From Colius striatus (Eukaryota > Chordata > Aves > Coliiformes > Coliidae): DNA of 64,000 nucleotides. Shown here piece after piece: positions 48,001 to 60,000 of this stretch (position 1 is its first letter; each line of letters begins with the position of its first letter). The notes beneath the pieces were generated by a model. The model made no database searches, had not been told where the DNA came from, and was given only the letters and a program-made list of their open reading frames with translations. The position numbers were made by a program, and so were the translations under genes. Where the stretch lies: positions 15,893,597 to 15,957,596 of the forward strand of contig NC_084775.1 in NCBI RefSeq assembly GCF_028858725.1. Direction: 5' to 3'.

Positions 48001-51000
48001 CACATCAACCTGGGGCTCCCAGAAAAGCCACTTTCTGTGTGGTGCTTTGTGATGGAGCTGGGCAGGTCACTTTGAGCTGCCCCTGTGCAGGAACACCATG
48101 GTTCCTGGGCTGCTTGCCGTGGGTCTGGCTGCCACTGGGCTGTGGCAGAGCAGGGGAGTGCTCAGAGGGGCACTGAATTGCTTTGCATCCCACCACAACC
48201 CCAAAGCACCGATCCAAAGCTGTTACTGAGGCACCTCACGTTTCATTTCTCCATGGCTGGGCTGGCAGCCTGGGCAGTTTTGTTCCAGGAAGGCAACTGC
48301 TTTGCCTGCTCAGCTCTGAGAAACGCTGAGGAGGTTCTGGGGTCGTCCCTTCAGCTCCTTGTGCTGGTTTTCCCAGTGCTGGGCTGAGCCAGTGCCTCAG
48401 GGCCCTGCTCTGGGCTTGCAGCCCCACGTGCCCTGCAGCACGGCAAAAATAGATTCTCCTTCATTTTAGAGTCCTCCACAAGCACCTCTTTTTGTGCTGT
48501 TTTCTTCCAGTAAACAAAGGAAAGCTGTGCTCCCGAGCAGTGAGTGGAAGACAGGGCATTTCTGCTGGCAGCAGAGCCCCTTAGAAGCTGTTATTTTATC
48601 AATAATCTTTTATTTAACAATCAAGGAGATTTCAGCGTTTCTTTTGCCCCGAGGCTGCCAGCTTTTCTGAAGGGAATGGCGCTTTAGTGTGAATTATTCC
48701 ACATCCCCTGCTTGTGCTGGGAAGAGGCTTTGTCCTTGCTCTGCCAGCCTGACTCCTACGTGCTCACACACAGCTCTGGCTGAGGGACACCCTCCCCTGG
48801 CACCAGACGACTCTCCTCTTTAGCTGGGAGTTGTGCAGCCATTGATGCTCTTCAGAGCCGTCAGGTTTCAATCTGAGGGGCTCTTCCAGGTGTGCCCTGG
48901 GTGCCCACCAGCCCCAGGCATCCCTGGCTGATGGGGCTACCCAGGGGCTGACAGCAGCCCACCCCAGGGCAGGACCCTGCTGCTTTCCCTGCAGCCACTG
49001 TTGCTGTGTCAGTTTATTGCAGCTTCATTAGACAGGCAGGGCTTGGGCACACAGATGTGCTGTCTGCTGGGATACAGGCAGGTTCTTCTGACTGTGTTTT
49101 GGTGTTTGTGCCCATGTTTTTCAAAGCTTTTTGACTGTTTCACCTGGGGATGTGGATGATGGGTGCAGTGGGGTTCTTGGTCTTCTCAGCACGCGTCTGT
49201 TCTCAGAAATGAAGTTTGCAAAGAAGTCTAAAAAGGAATTTAGAGGCACCTCACTGGAGTAAGACACAGAAACCCATAAACAGGCAAACTCATAAGCCAG
49301 TTCTGAACACCCAGGCATTCAGAGTTATCTGGCATCTGCTGTGGTGAGGGCTGAGGAAGGAGCCAGGCAAGCCCTGCAGCGAGTGAGCTCCCCAGGCACA
49401 CAGCAGCAGCTCCAGGTCTCTCCCCACGGCAGGTACAGCTGGTCAGGGTGTCTGCTCCACGGGAGACAGGGCTCTGTGAACTCACCATGGCTTCCCCAGG
49501 AGCAGAGGCTTTCCCTCAGACTGTGCCTAACAGCCCTTCAATAAAACATGAGGGTAGAGCTGTGATGGCAGAGCCCAGCCGGGCTCGTGGGGCGCCTGGC
49601 AGAGAGCATCAATAGAAAGCCACTCACAGCTTACTCCTCTGAAATCCCCCATCAAATATAAATACTGCATGAAATATTCACTTAACATTGCTGAAGTCAC
49701 AGTCTGCACCTAACAGTTTATTAAGCTTTATTGAAACAAGCCGTGGGGAGGCTGTGGGCTTGCCATGTGCCCTCAGGGATGTGCTGAAGGGACACAAATC
49801 CCTCCTACAGATTGGGCTGGAAATCCCAGTGCTGCAGGAGGACCCTGGCCCATGCCTTGCCTTCACAGGGCTGTTGTCACAGAGCTTCTGACACACCATC
49901 TCCCTCCTTCCCTGTGAGTCTCCTGCAGCAGAGTGGGAGCAGCCAGGATGGACTAATTCCACCTTTGAGCCAGTAATTTTCCAGTAGGTGCCAGGCAATA
50001 ACGACAGAGCTTTAAGGAACTCACATTTCTGTAGGGGGATCCCTACAGCTCTACTGCTGATGGCTGAACTGCCTGGACAGCCTGGGTTCCATGGGAGAAA
50101 TCAGGTGGCTGCTGGAGCTCTGGGATGGGATCCCTGGGGTAGGAGCTCAGCTGTGGGCAGGGGCCCTGGGATCCCAGCTGCACATGGGCACCTTGCTGGG
50201 ATGCCCAGGGAAAAGTAGGGCCTGATCCTGCTGGGATGCAGCATCAGCTGGGAGAGCCTCATGCCAGGGAGCCAGCCAGGCTCACTGCATCTCCCCCAGC
50301 CCCCCTGCACCAAGAAGCAGCTCTGCCAGCCCCTCAGAGCCCCTGCCACAGGAGGCTGGTGGCCACTAGATTAACATCAGTTTCCTTACAGAAGCTGTGA
50401 AATTCATCAGCATAATAATTAACTATGTTTTGCTGGCAGCCAAAGCAGAGGTGTGAAGAGAGCCTTCACACTTCTTTTCATTTAAAGAAAGGCAAGGTGA
50501 GGGTCTCAGTGTAAGTAAGCATTTCTGTTTGGCTCTGAGGGGGGCTGCTCTCCTGTGCCACTGCCACACAGCCCAGCCTGCAGGAGCACTCCCAGCCTCA
50601 TCTCCATCTGCTTCATTTTTCATTTGCAAGCTTTAGAGGTTTTTATGATGCTTTCAGTGAACTTGAGAAGCAAAGTGGGAGCTGTTTGTGCCTCCAGCTG
50701 GGAATGCCACGCTCCAGCCAGGCCAACCCACAGCTCCCAGCAGGGCCCCAGCCAAAGCCTCTGATGTCTCCGCAGCCCTCCCAGAGCTGCTCTTTTCTTT
50801 ACAATCTAAGGGCTTTGACTAAGTGTGACGGCAATTACCATCAAAGGCAGGCAGTCCTTGGAGGTGAGCTTGGGCGGGGGAAGAGGCACGCGTGAGAACT
50901 TGGCTTTATCAGTGCTAATTAAGGCCGTGGTACTGCAGGTCTGTGATTTCTGGTTTGCCATGAAAGGAGTGAGCTGGTGGCTGCTCACAGCCTTTGCTCT

Positions 51001-54000
51001 CACACCACAAACAGCCTCTGCTCCCTCTCCCTCCAGACTTAGCAAATGTTGTCACTTCAAACTTTCTGCAAACCTGCGACTTTAATTGCTTAATTAAAAA
51101 TAATAATGATTGCTGAATACTGCAGGTGTGTGCTAAGTTATTCAAACAGGAGCCCTCCAAATTGGGCTAATTAGATTACACTTCACTTCGGCTGGCTGTG
51201 AGCTTGCAAAGGTTATGTTGTGACAGCAGAACTGCAAACAGGAGTAAACGCTGGTGCTGAGGACGTGGTGCTGGGTGCCCACATCCAGCTGTGGGAAGCA
51301 CAGCAATTAGTTCACTCCTGTTGTTGCTTGGCTCTGCTCAACTTCTCTTCAAATGCTTCTGAGGCAAAATGAGATGAAAAAGAAGCTCGTGAGGAAAAAA
51401 AACCAGTCAGGTTTCTCTGGCAGACACAGCCCTGTGAGCAGGACAGGGCTTCTCTCAATAGATTCCCCCTTGGTTTCCCCCTTTCTGTGCTGGGAGGGAG
51501 CAGAAAGGCAGCAGCAACGGTGCTGAGCCGGGAGGTAAAGCCTCTGTATTGCAAGTGAAATGCTTTCTCGCATTTACATTTAAATTGAACCAAGGCATGT
51601 CAAAGGTTCCTGCTGGCTCCCTGGGACCGGTGCCCTGGCGCTGGGACCGTTCTGGTCGGTGTACATGATGAAGGTAGGCTGTTAGCATTTGAAATCTGAT
51701 TCTATTGACATAATTGTTCCCTTCCTTGAGACAATTGCATGGTACAGAGTAAAACGTTAAGTGTGTCTGAGCACAAGATCCGGGTCTGTGGGCACGAGTT
51801 GTTCTATTTTGCACTGATTTAAGCCCAAAATGCTGAGCAGCACATCTCCTGGGGCATTTCCCCTTGCTGTGCCCCCCCCAGCCCAGTCACAGCTCTGCAG
51901 CATCCTTGGGGGGGGGGGGTGGGGTGGTGTGCTGAGCCTCAGCTGAAGAGCAGGGCACAGAAATGCAGCAGTACCATTTCTCTTCCCCACCTCTTGCTGC
52001 AGATTCATATCACTCTACAGAGCCCCAGGAGCTCAAATGCACCTTCCACACAGCTTCGTGACAGTCCCAGGAGCAGCCCCAGGATCTTCTCTGTGGCTGG
52101 CACTTACCTGTGTGCTTAGTCAGTCTGGCTACCTGGGGCAAGGGTGAGGAACCCTGGCTTGGTGCTATCACCCCTGCAGTGGTCCTGTTTCTTTCAGTGT
52201 TCCCATGGCTGGCATGCAGAAGGGAGCAGGGCCAGCAGCCCCCAGCAGTTGGGGATACACACTGTTTGCTGCTCTTGCAGCTGCATCCAGGACACTTTGC
52301 TTGTCAGTGGCCAGAGGGAGCGGGGCCATGGTGCCGGGGGGCTGCGTGCTGCCATGTGCCTGGCTGCCTCCCTGCCACTCACTGTCAGGTTAATAACAGC
52401 AGAACAGAGAGAAGGAATTAAATGCAGCCACTGAACTATATTTAATTTGCGCCGTATCCTGGAGCCAAGGAACTAGTTCAATAGAGGCTCTTATCAGCTG
52501 GTTTGAAGGGCTGAGCTTTTTATCTAGTGGTTGCTTTACTGCCTGGTCCTGTGCTTGCAAATAGCTGAGTACAGGCACTTGGCCAGCTGAGGCTTGAGAG
52601 TTTCTCTCCTTGTGCTTTTCTCCTCTCAGGCATCAGCATTCCAGCCCCGCCTGAGCCCTGGGCTGCTCGCAGGGCCAGCACCGGCACGGGCAGCGTCTGT
52701 GCTACCTGGGCTGTGGCCATCCCTGTGTAACTCAGAGCAGTTTCCACCACTAACCAGATCCTTTCCCCCCTCTGCACTTGCCCGAGCCGGGAGGGAAGCG
52801 AGGGGCTGGCAGGTGCCGAGCTGTAGGACGCTTCTCGGCAGCGTTGGGGTTTCTCCCGGTCACAGCCCGTTCCCAGCAGCAGCCGCGATGCCATGTGAGC
52901 CGGGCTGGGACGTTCCTTTGCACGTTGTTATGAACTGGACTGCTCTTGCCCTCGGGGCAGTGCGCTGGCTGATCCCAGGGCTGCCATGATTTACTGTGAC
53001 AGTCTGGCGGCTCCCGCGCCGTGGCCTGTCGCAGCCCGCGCTGCGGATCATCCCTCAGCTTGTCAGCGCCGGGATGGCAGCTTTACAGCCGGCAGCTTCA
53101 GCCACCGCGATCTGCAGCTCACGCTCGCTCCCCTCCTCTCTTGTCTCTCTCTTTCCCTCTCTGCCGTGTGATGGTTTAGAAAGCAGCATGATTTCCCTGC
53201 TGGATGAAGGGAGCTGGGAGCTGAGCTCGGTGCTGCTCAGCCGCGGCGGGTGGGACGTGCTGCCAGGGCATCCTCGGTGTGCCGGCCCCGCAGAGCCAGG
53301 CAGCTCCTGCTGCCCGTTGGCTTTTCCTCCCTGTGCTTTAAATTATGGATGGAGTTCATGGTTGTTCTTATCAGCTCTGGCGTTTCTGGAAAGGATCTGT
53401 ATGTGTATAGGCTTCCTGCCATGCTGGGCTGGCTGGCTCAGGGAAACACCACTCTGCTGATTATCTCTGGGAAGGCTGTTGGTGCGACTGGGTGCTGCCC
53501 TGCTGCCATGTGCCTAAACCCAATGTCACTCTCCTGTGCCCAGAGTTTAATTCAGTCCCTGCAAGGTGATGGCTGCTGGCTCTGTACATTCTGCCCTCTG
53601 CTCAGGATTTTTGGCTCACCTCCTCTGAGCCCTTCTTCTGTCATGGAGGGTGTTGGTGGGGCACAGAGGGGTTCAGCTCCATTTGCTCCTCGTGTAACAT
53701 GAAATTCTCATCTTACTTGGCGTTGGTGCAGGGGCAGGCAGCACACCCTGGCAGGGCACAGGGAGCTCTGGGGCGGGGGGAGCCCCAGCAGAGCCCGTGG
53801 TTTGTGCTGTGGGTGCTGACCCGGGGCCGTCCGTGCAGGAGCAGCAGCTGGCGGAGCTGGCGGCCGTGCGGCACGAGCTGCAGGCGGACCTGGGCACCTC
53901 CATCCGCCGCATCGCCGACCTGCACGTGGCCCTGGAGGAGCTGCGCTGCAGCGAGGACGAGAGCGAGGACGAGAGGTGAGGCTGGGGCTAAGGGGGGCAA

Positions 54001-57000
54001 TGGGGCAGGCTCGGATGCGTTGTGGTGCAAGGGGTAACGGGCACAAGCTGCAACACAGCAAGTTCCACTGGAACAGGAGGAGAAAGTCCTTTGGTGCTGA
54101 GGTGAGGGAGCCCTGGCCCAGGCTGCCCAGGGAGGGTGCGGAGGCTCCTGCTCAGGAGGTTTCCAACCCCACCTGGACACGTTCCTGTGCCCCCTGAGCC
54201 AGGGGAACCTGCTGGAGCAGGGGCTTGGACTAGGTGAGCCCTGGAGGGCCCTTGCATTCTGTGATGCTGTGATTTGCTCAGCCACAGGAGCTGCAGGAGC
54301 CAGGGAAGCTGGATTTTATCAGGAAAAAATGGGGGGGGAAAAAGCCAGTGAATTTTTCAGGTGTTATTCTCCAGCCCTCCAATGTTCCCCTCAGCTACAC
54401 AGCTCAAGGGACTGCGTGGCAAATGGAGACAAAATACATCAATGCATTGGGTAGAAAAAAAAGCAGAGCTGTGCTTGTCACTGTGCCATGGGAAGAGATT
54501 TTTCCTCCACATTGTGATTAAACCTGGGAAGGGTGAGATAGAAACCGTGAGCTCAGAAGTTCACTCCTTCCTAAAACACAAGTGATCTGCAACACAGTCA
54601 CACATCAGCGGGAGGTGAGAAGTGCCTGTGGCAGAGCCGTGTTCTGCTCCCTGCCCTGGCAGAGCTGGCACCCACAGGGGTTCTGCAGGTGTGAATGCAG
54701 CATTAGCTGCAGCAGCACCCATCTCGGGGGTTATTGACTGAACATCCAGCACGTTGCTCAGCCGCCGGAGCTGGGGCTGGAGGAGCCTGGGAAGTTGCAT
54801 TTCACTTGGGAAAAATGGGGAAAAGGAGGCCAGTGAATTTTTCAGCTGTTATTCTACAGCCCTCCAGTGCTCCCCTGTGCTACAGCACTGAAGGGGCTCC
54901 ACGCTGCCCACAGAGCTAACAGGATCTCTCTCCTCTCCTCTCCTCTCCTCTCCTCTCCTCTCCTCTCCTCTCCTCTCCTCTCCTCTCCTCTCCTCTCCTC
55001 TCCTCTCCTCTCCTCTCCTCTCCTCTCCTCTCCTCTCCCCTAGGGATGTTGGCTCCAGCCTCGGCTCCACGCTCAGTCTGGAGCCCACAGACAGCATCAG
55101 GTCCTGGCCGGGTTCGTGCGGGGGCTGCTCTGCCCCAGCAGCCGCCAGCGTGGCCGGGAGCCTCTCGACACAGTCCCTCAGCAGCCGCAGCACCCAGGGC
55201 CCCAGGTAAGAGACCCACAGCCCGTCCCCCACGGCCACCTCCAGCAGTGACAGACGTGTCCCCCCAGGGACCCACCACAGCTTTTGTCCCGGGAGGCCGT
55301 GGGTGCTGGGGGCCAGCTCCAGCATCCTGCAAGTGCACTGAGGGCAGAACAATAACTTGCAGGAGTGGCCCGTCACAGATGTGTTATAAACCCTCCTGTG
55401 TTTAGGGGCAGGAGCAGGCTGCAGGCAGCTCAGGCACAGAGGGGTGGCAAGGACAGCAGGCAGAGCTCTTGGCCCCACAGCTGCTCCCCCTCACAAGCAT
55501 CTGCACAGACAGACCCTGCAGCCCCACAGCCCCTTGAACTGGGGGGACACAGGCAGAGGGCAGACCCTGCAGAGACAAGCATCCCAAACTGCTGCATCTC
55601 CTCAGGGGCTCTCACGTGCTCTCTTTGGCTTTAGTTCTCCCATGGAAGAAACAGACACCCTTTAGGGGTGACAAATCCCACGTCCCAGCGAGGAGCATCA
55701 GGAGGAGCAGCTGGGAAGCCCCCATGGCCCATCTCAGGCTGCTGCACACCTGGGCCCAGGCACAGTGGGCACTTCAGCTCTTCTCCTTTAGCAGAATGGA
55801 GCTCAGGCGGTTCTGTGCTATTTAAGGTCAAAACATCAAATCAAGGCAGGTAGTTGCTGCCACACCAGGATCAGTGAAACACCAGCTGAAAGTTGCTCCA
55901 TCAAAAACATGCTTCAAGCAGTTTAACATCCCTTGATGTATTCTCTGGAGATAAAGAGGAGATGCAGCCTGTGTGAGGGTTGGTTGCCATCTGCTCGCCT
56001 CGTGCTGCTGGGGAGACACGGAGCACTCACACAGCCCTGGCAGAAGCCATGGCCATGGTGACAGTGATGCTGGTGGGCTCTGAGGGAGCTGAGGAGTGGC
56101 CCAAGCACTTGTATGGCCAAACTGCCTGGGGTCTTGGGGACAGAGCTGCCTGGGGCTCAGGGGGTGCCCATCGGAGGCTGCTCCAGCCCAGAGGCAGAGC
56201 CCTGGTTTTACAGCCATCCCTGGCACTGCAGGGGCACAGACGAGTTGGTTTGTCCTGGTTCCTGTGTGAAGGAGTTGCATGGGTTGGGTTTTGACAATTC
56301 CTGTAAATGAGGGTCTGGTGGCTGCATCTCAGAAGGGAGGTGGCAGGGCCAGGGAAGGGCAGCAGGTCTGACATCCTTGGGAGAGCTGTAGGTGAGCAGA
56401 GCTGGAGCTTTGAGTCCTGAGGCTGGAGCAGTGCAGGGTGAAACAGCTCAAGAGAGCATCATCCCCACCTAGAGAACGTGGTTTCTCTGCTTTATGTGCA
56501 AAGATCTGCAAAGCAATAGCTTCCTAACAAACAAGAGCATGTTTTTTTGCATAATGCATGATCTGTAGCATGGATTGCCATGGGAGGAGGTGGCAGCAGG
56601 CGGTGCAGGCAGGTGGAAATGATGACCAGCTGAATTCAGGGCAGGCAGGACTGGGGATACTCCTACAACCCCTCTACAACCCCTGCCTGCAGCCCTGGGG
56701 ATACCTCTGCCTGCCACACTGCTTTCCCAGAGATGCTGTTTTGGGACATATATCGTTTTAGCACCTTTTCCCCCAGAACCAGGCTGGGAGTCAGGCTGGG
56801 CTCAGCACAGCTCACTGCAGCCCCTGCCCACTCCCCATTCACACACAGGTCTGTGAAGAGATGCTGTGAGGTGACAGAGTTGGACAGGGTCTGCAGACTG
56901 CCATTGCATTGCAGATGAAGCTCCCTGGGCTGGGACCTGCAAGGATGTGATGGGTGGGAGCCCTGAGAGAGCTGGCTGAGCCCCCTGGGACCCATCCCAT

Positions 57001-60000
57001 GCCAGCACTCATCAGTAAACTCATTCCTAAATTCAGCTCACGTGTCTTTGGGTAAAATGGCCTGATGCTGATCATAAGTGAATGGCAGGGAGTTGGGAGT
57101 TATGGCTAATATCGTATTTCTGAGCTGCAACACACCAGATTTGTAACAGGGCAGGTACCTGGGCTGGGCTGACCGTGGCCACTGTGACAGGCCATTTGTC
57201 CCCAGTCCTGGAAATGCTGTGGCAGCCTCTGACCTGGGGGTTGGGAAGAGGAGAATTGCAAATGCTGGTGTTGTAGCAGTGTTTGGCTTTGGCTAATCTA
57301 AGATGGAAATATTAGAGAGGAGGCTGTATGAAATGCAAACAAACAGATGATGAGACTGGGAAGGTAATAAAAACGAGATCAGGGAAGCGAGCTCTTCCTT
57401 ATTAAGATTCCTTTGTCTTACAAGAGCACCCAGTAATGAAAAATGAATCTTCCTAGCGCTCGCTTCTGAGCCCTACATGTGGGATATTTGCTGAACAAAC
57501 AGCTGCCAGGAGCCAGAGGAAAGCGTGGAGGGCTCTTCTCATCAGCGAGGGGAGGGCAGGGACAGCTCTGATTAACATTTTCTTTAATTCTCTGCTATTC
57601 AAGAGCTTGTACAAAATGTTGGCCAGCAGGGCTGAGCCTCACAGACTGACATAGTGCAGGGTTGGAATACACCATCGTTTCTCTTAAACTGAGAAGCCAG
57701 TTCCAAAGTTTACACCTTTATTCTGGCCCCAGCAGGCAGGTGGGGGTTGCATTGCAACAGGGGCTGGTGCTGAGGGGCAGCAGGGAGTGGGTCTGCAGCA
57801 CGGGGCTCCTGGTTCCCACAGCCCGTGGCACTGCAGCCCTGGCATCCCTCCCCCTGCTGCTGTGCTGACAGAGCCAGGAGCCCAGGTCCCAGGGCTGGTG
57901 GGGATCCAACACGTTTATTTTTGAACATTATCGTGTCAAAAGCAAGTCATTACATGGGGAACTGGGAGCTCTGCTGGAGACGACAGTGTGACAAGAAAAT
58001 CCTCTTCTGACAGAAATTAGGCCACTCTCTTTCTTTTCTCTCCCTGAAATGAAGTTGTCTTGGCTGTATTTATGAGCTACCAAGAAAAGCACCCGAGCCA
58101 CACTTCCATCCCTGCTCATGTGCTGCAATGCATGTGTGGAGTTTATTGTATAAATTATTTCAACTGGCATAATTGTAATCATGTTAATTGCTATGTAATC
58201 TTCACTAATTATTGTTGTATGTCATTTGCTTTGGTGTGAATGGCATATTACAGAACTCTGCTTGGCTTGCAGATGCCTTCCCAGTCCCACATCGGGCCCT
58301 GCTTTTGCCTTTGGCTGGGGAGAATCTTCCTCTCCGAGGCTGGGGCGAGCTGTAGAGTGTTGCTCAGCGTGTTGCTGCTCAGCCTGGTGTTGCTTGACAT
58401 GTTGCTGGGCGTGCTCAGCATCCTGCCTCCTGTGGCATTTCCCACTGCCAGGGCTGCCTGAGGCTCCCTGGGGTTATTCTGAGCCCTGGGAGGAATCACT
58501 GACACCTCAGCCCTTCCCCTGGGGTTGGTGGATGGCAGGAGGGTGCTGCAGGATGGGGTGAGACCTTCTCACTCTCCTGCCCTGCCTCATGAGGAGGCTT
58601 CAGGATGGCCAAGAGAAGATGAGCCATGATTTTGGAGTGAGGTACATTTTGTAGCTGTCAGGGTACAGCTAAAGGAGGGATGCTGAGGATGGGGTGCTAT
58701 GGGGTGCTAGTACAGTGCTGTGGGCTGCAGCTTCACTGGAGATGGGATGTCAGCCCAGACTCATTGCCCACAGCAGCAGGGTGGGCCGTGGCAGCACTAG
58801 CTCTGGCCTCAGGGCTCATCCTGTCAGAACCCTGTTGCATGGGAGAAATTTCCTCGTAGTCTTCAGGCTCCTTTTGCATCGAGTGATGAATTGCCATGGG
58901 AGTGTGATTTCAGTGGCACGGGAGCAGGGGCAGTGCAGTCCCACGCTGCGGCTGTGGCTGGGGCAGGGGCGGTGCAGACCCACCCTGGAAGGGTTCCAGA
59001 GGTGGGCAAAGCAGATTCTGGCTTCCTTGGGAGGAGAGGTGATAACAGGTTTTGCTGGAAGGGTCTAAGCAGTTTAGATGCTGGAAAGCAAGAGGAAAAG
59101 CATCAAAAGCAGAGAAATCCCCTCAGTGTTTCTGCACTGCACAGTGCCTTTTTGCTGCTGGAGTAAACCCTGAGGAGCACCAGTTTCAGACTCAATCAGG
59201 CCCTACATGTGCTGGCTGGGGATGGATGGAGGGATGGATGGGGTGGCCTCAGGCTCCAGCTCTTCTGCTGCAAGCCAGGGCATGGAGGGCAAGGGCAGGA
59301 GGTGCTCCACTGCAGCAAGGTCCTGCCTGGACCCCAGGGGCTGCAGGGCCTCAGCAGACAGACTCACCCTGGCCATGGGAGCTGGGGGAACAACCCCATG
59401 TTTGCAATAGTAACTGAGCCTGTAAGCTGTCCCTGAGGGCTTTGTGCCTCTGCAGCTCACTCCTACCTCAGCCCTAAAAACCAGGGGGGAATTTTGGAGC
59501 TGGCTGTTTAGTTGATGAAGGGCAGTCATGCAGCAGCCACTTTACAGAGTCATTTGGAAACGCAGAGAGCGAATGGAGCAATTTCTGTACAACTTTTCCT
59601 GGAAGGATTGCACTAGCTGTTTGGGGAAGATGCAATTTAGGATTCTAACAACCAGCATTACTGGAATGTCTCAAGCTATTAATCAGCTGCAGTGCAGGGG
59701 CAGCCCTGAGGGCTGCTGTGTTTCAGGGAGATTCAGTCTCTGGTTGTTCTGGTTGGCATTGGATAAGGAAAGGGTTTGAGCCTGTTTAATGAGCTGTGGG
59801 CACGTGGCGTGGTGGTGAGTGCTGGGGCTGGGCAGGCACCTCTGGGCCCTGCACTGTGCTGGGTACTGGGGATCTGAAGCTGCTCCATCACCCCATCACT
59901 TGTGTTTCCCAGTTTCTCTTCAACCCATGTGAATTGTTTCATGGGTCAGCAGAGCCTGGTCCAAACGGGTCTGGGATGATCTGCTCTCGCCCTGTTCCCA

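Noticed and set aside
53120..53290. Possible cassette or alternative first exon after gtttag in intron 38
   Set aside because: In phase 0 it meets TGA within four codons, and as a first exon its donors do not match the phase of exon 39.
58900..59010. Possible CR1 or other interspersed element in intron 40
   Set aside because: Only vague resemblance; no diagnostic CR1 tail wording.
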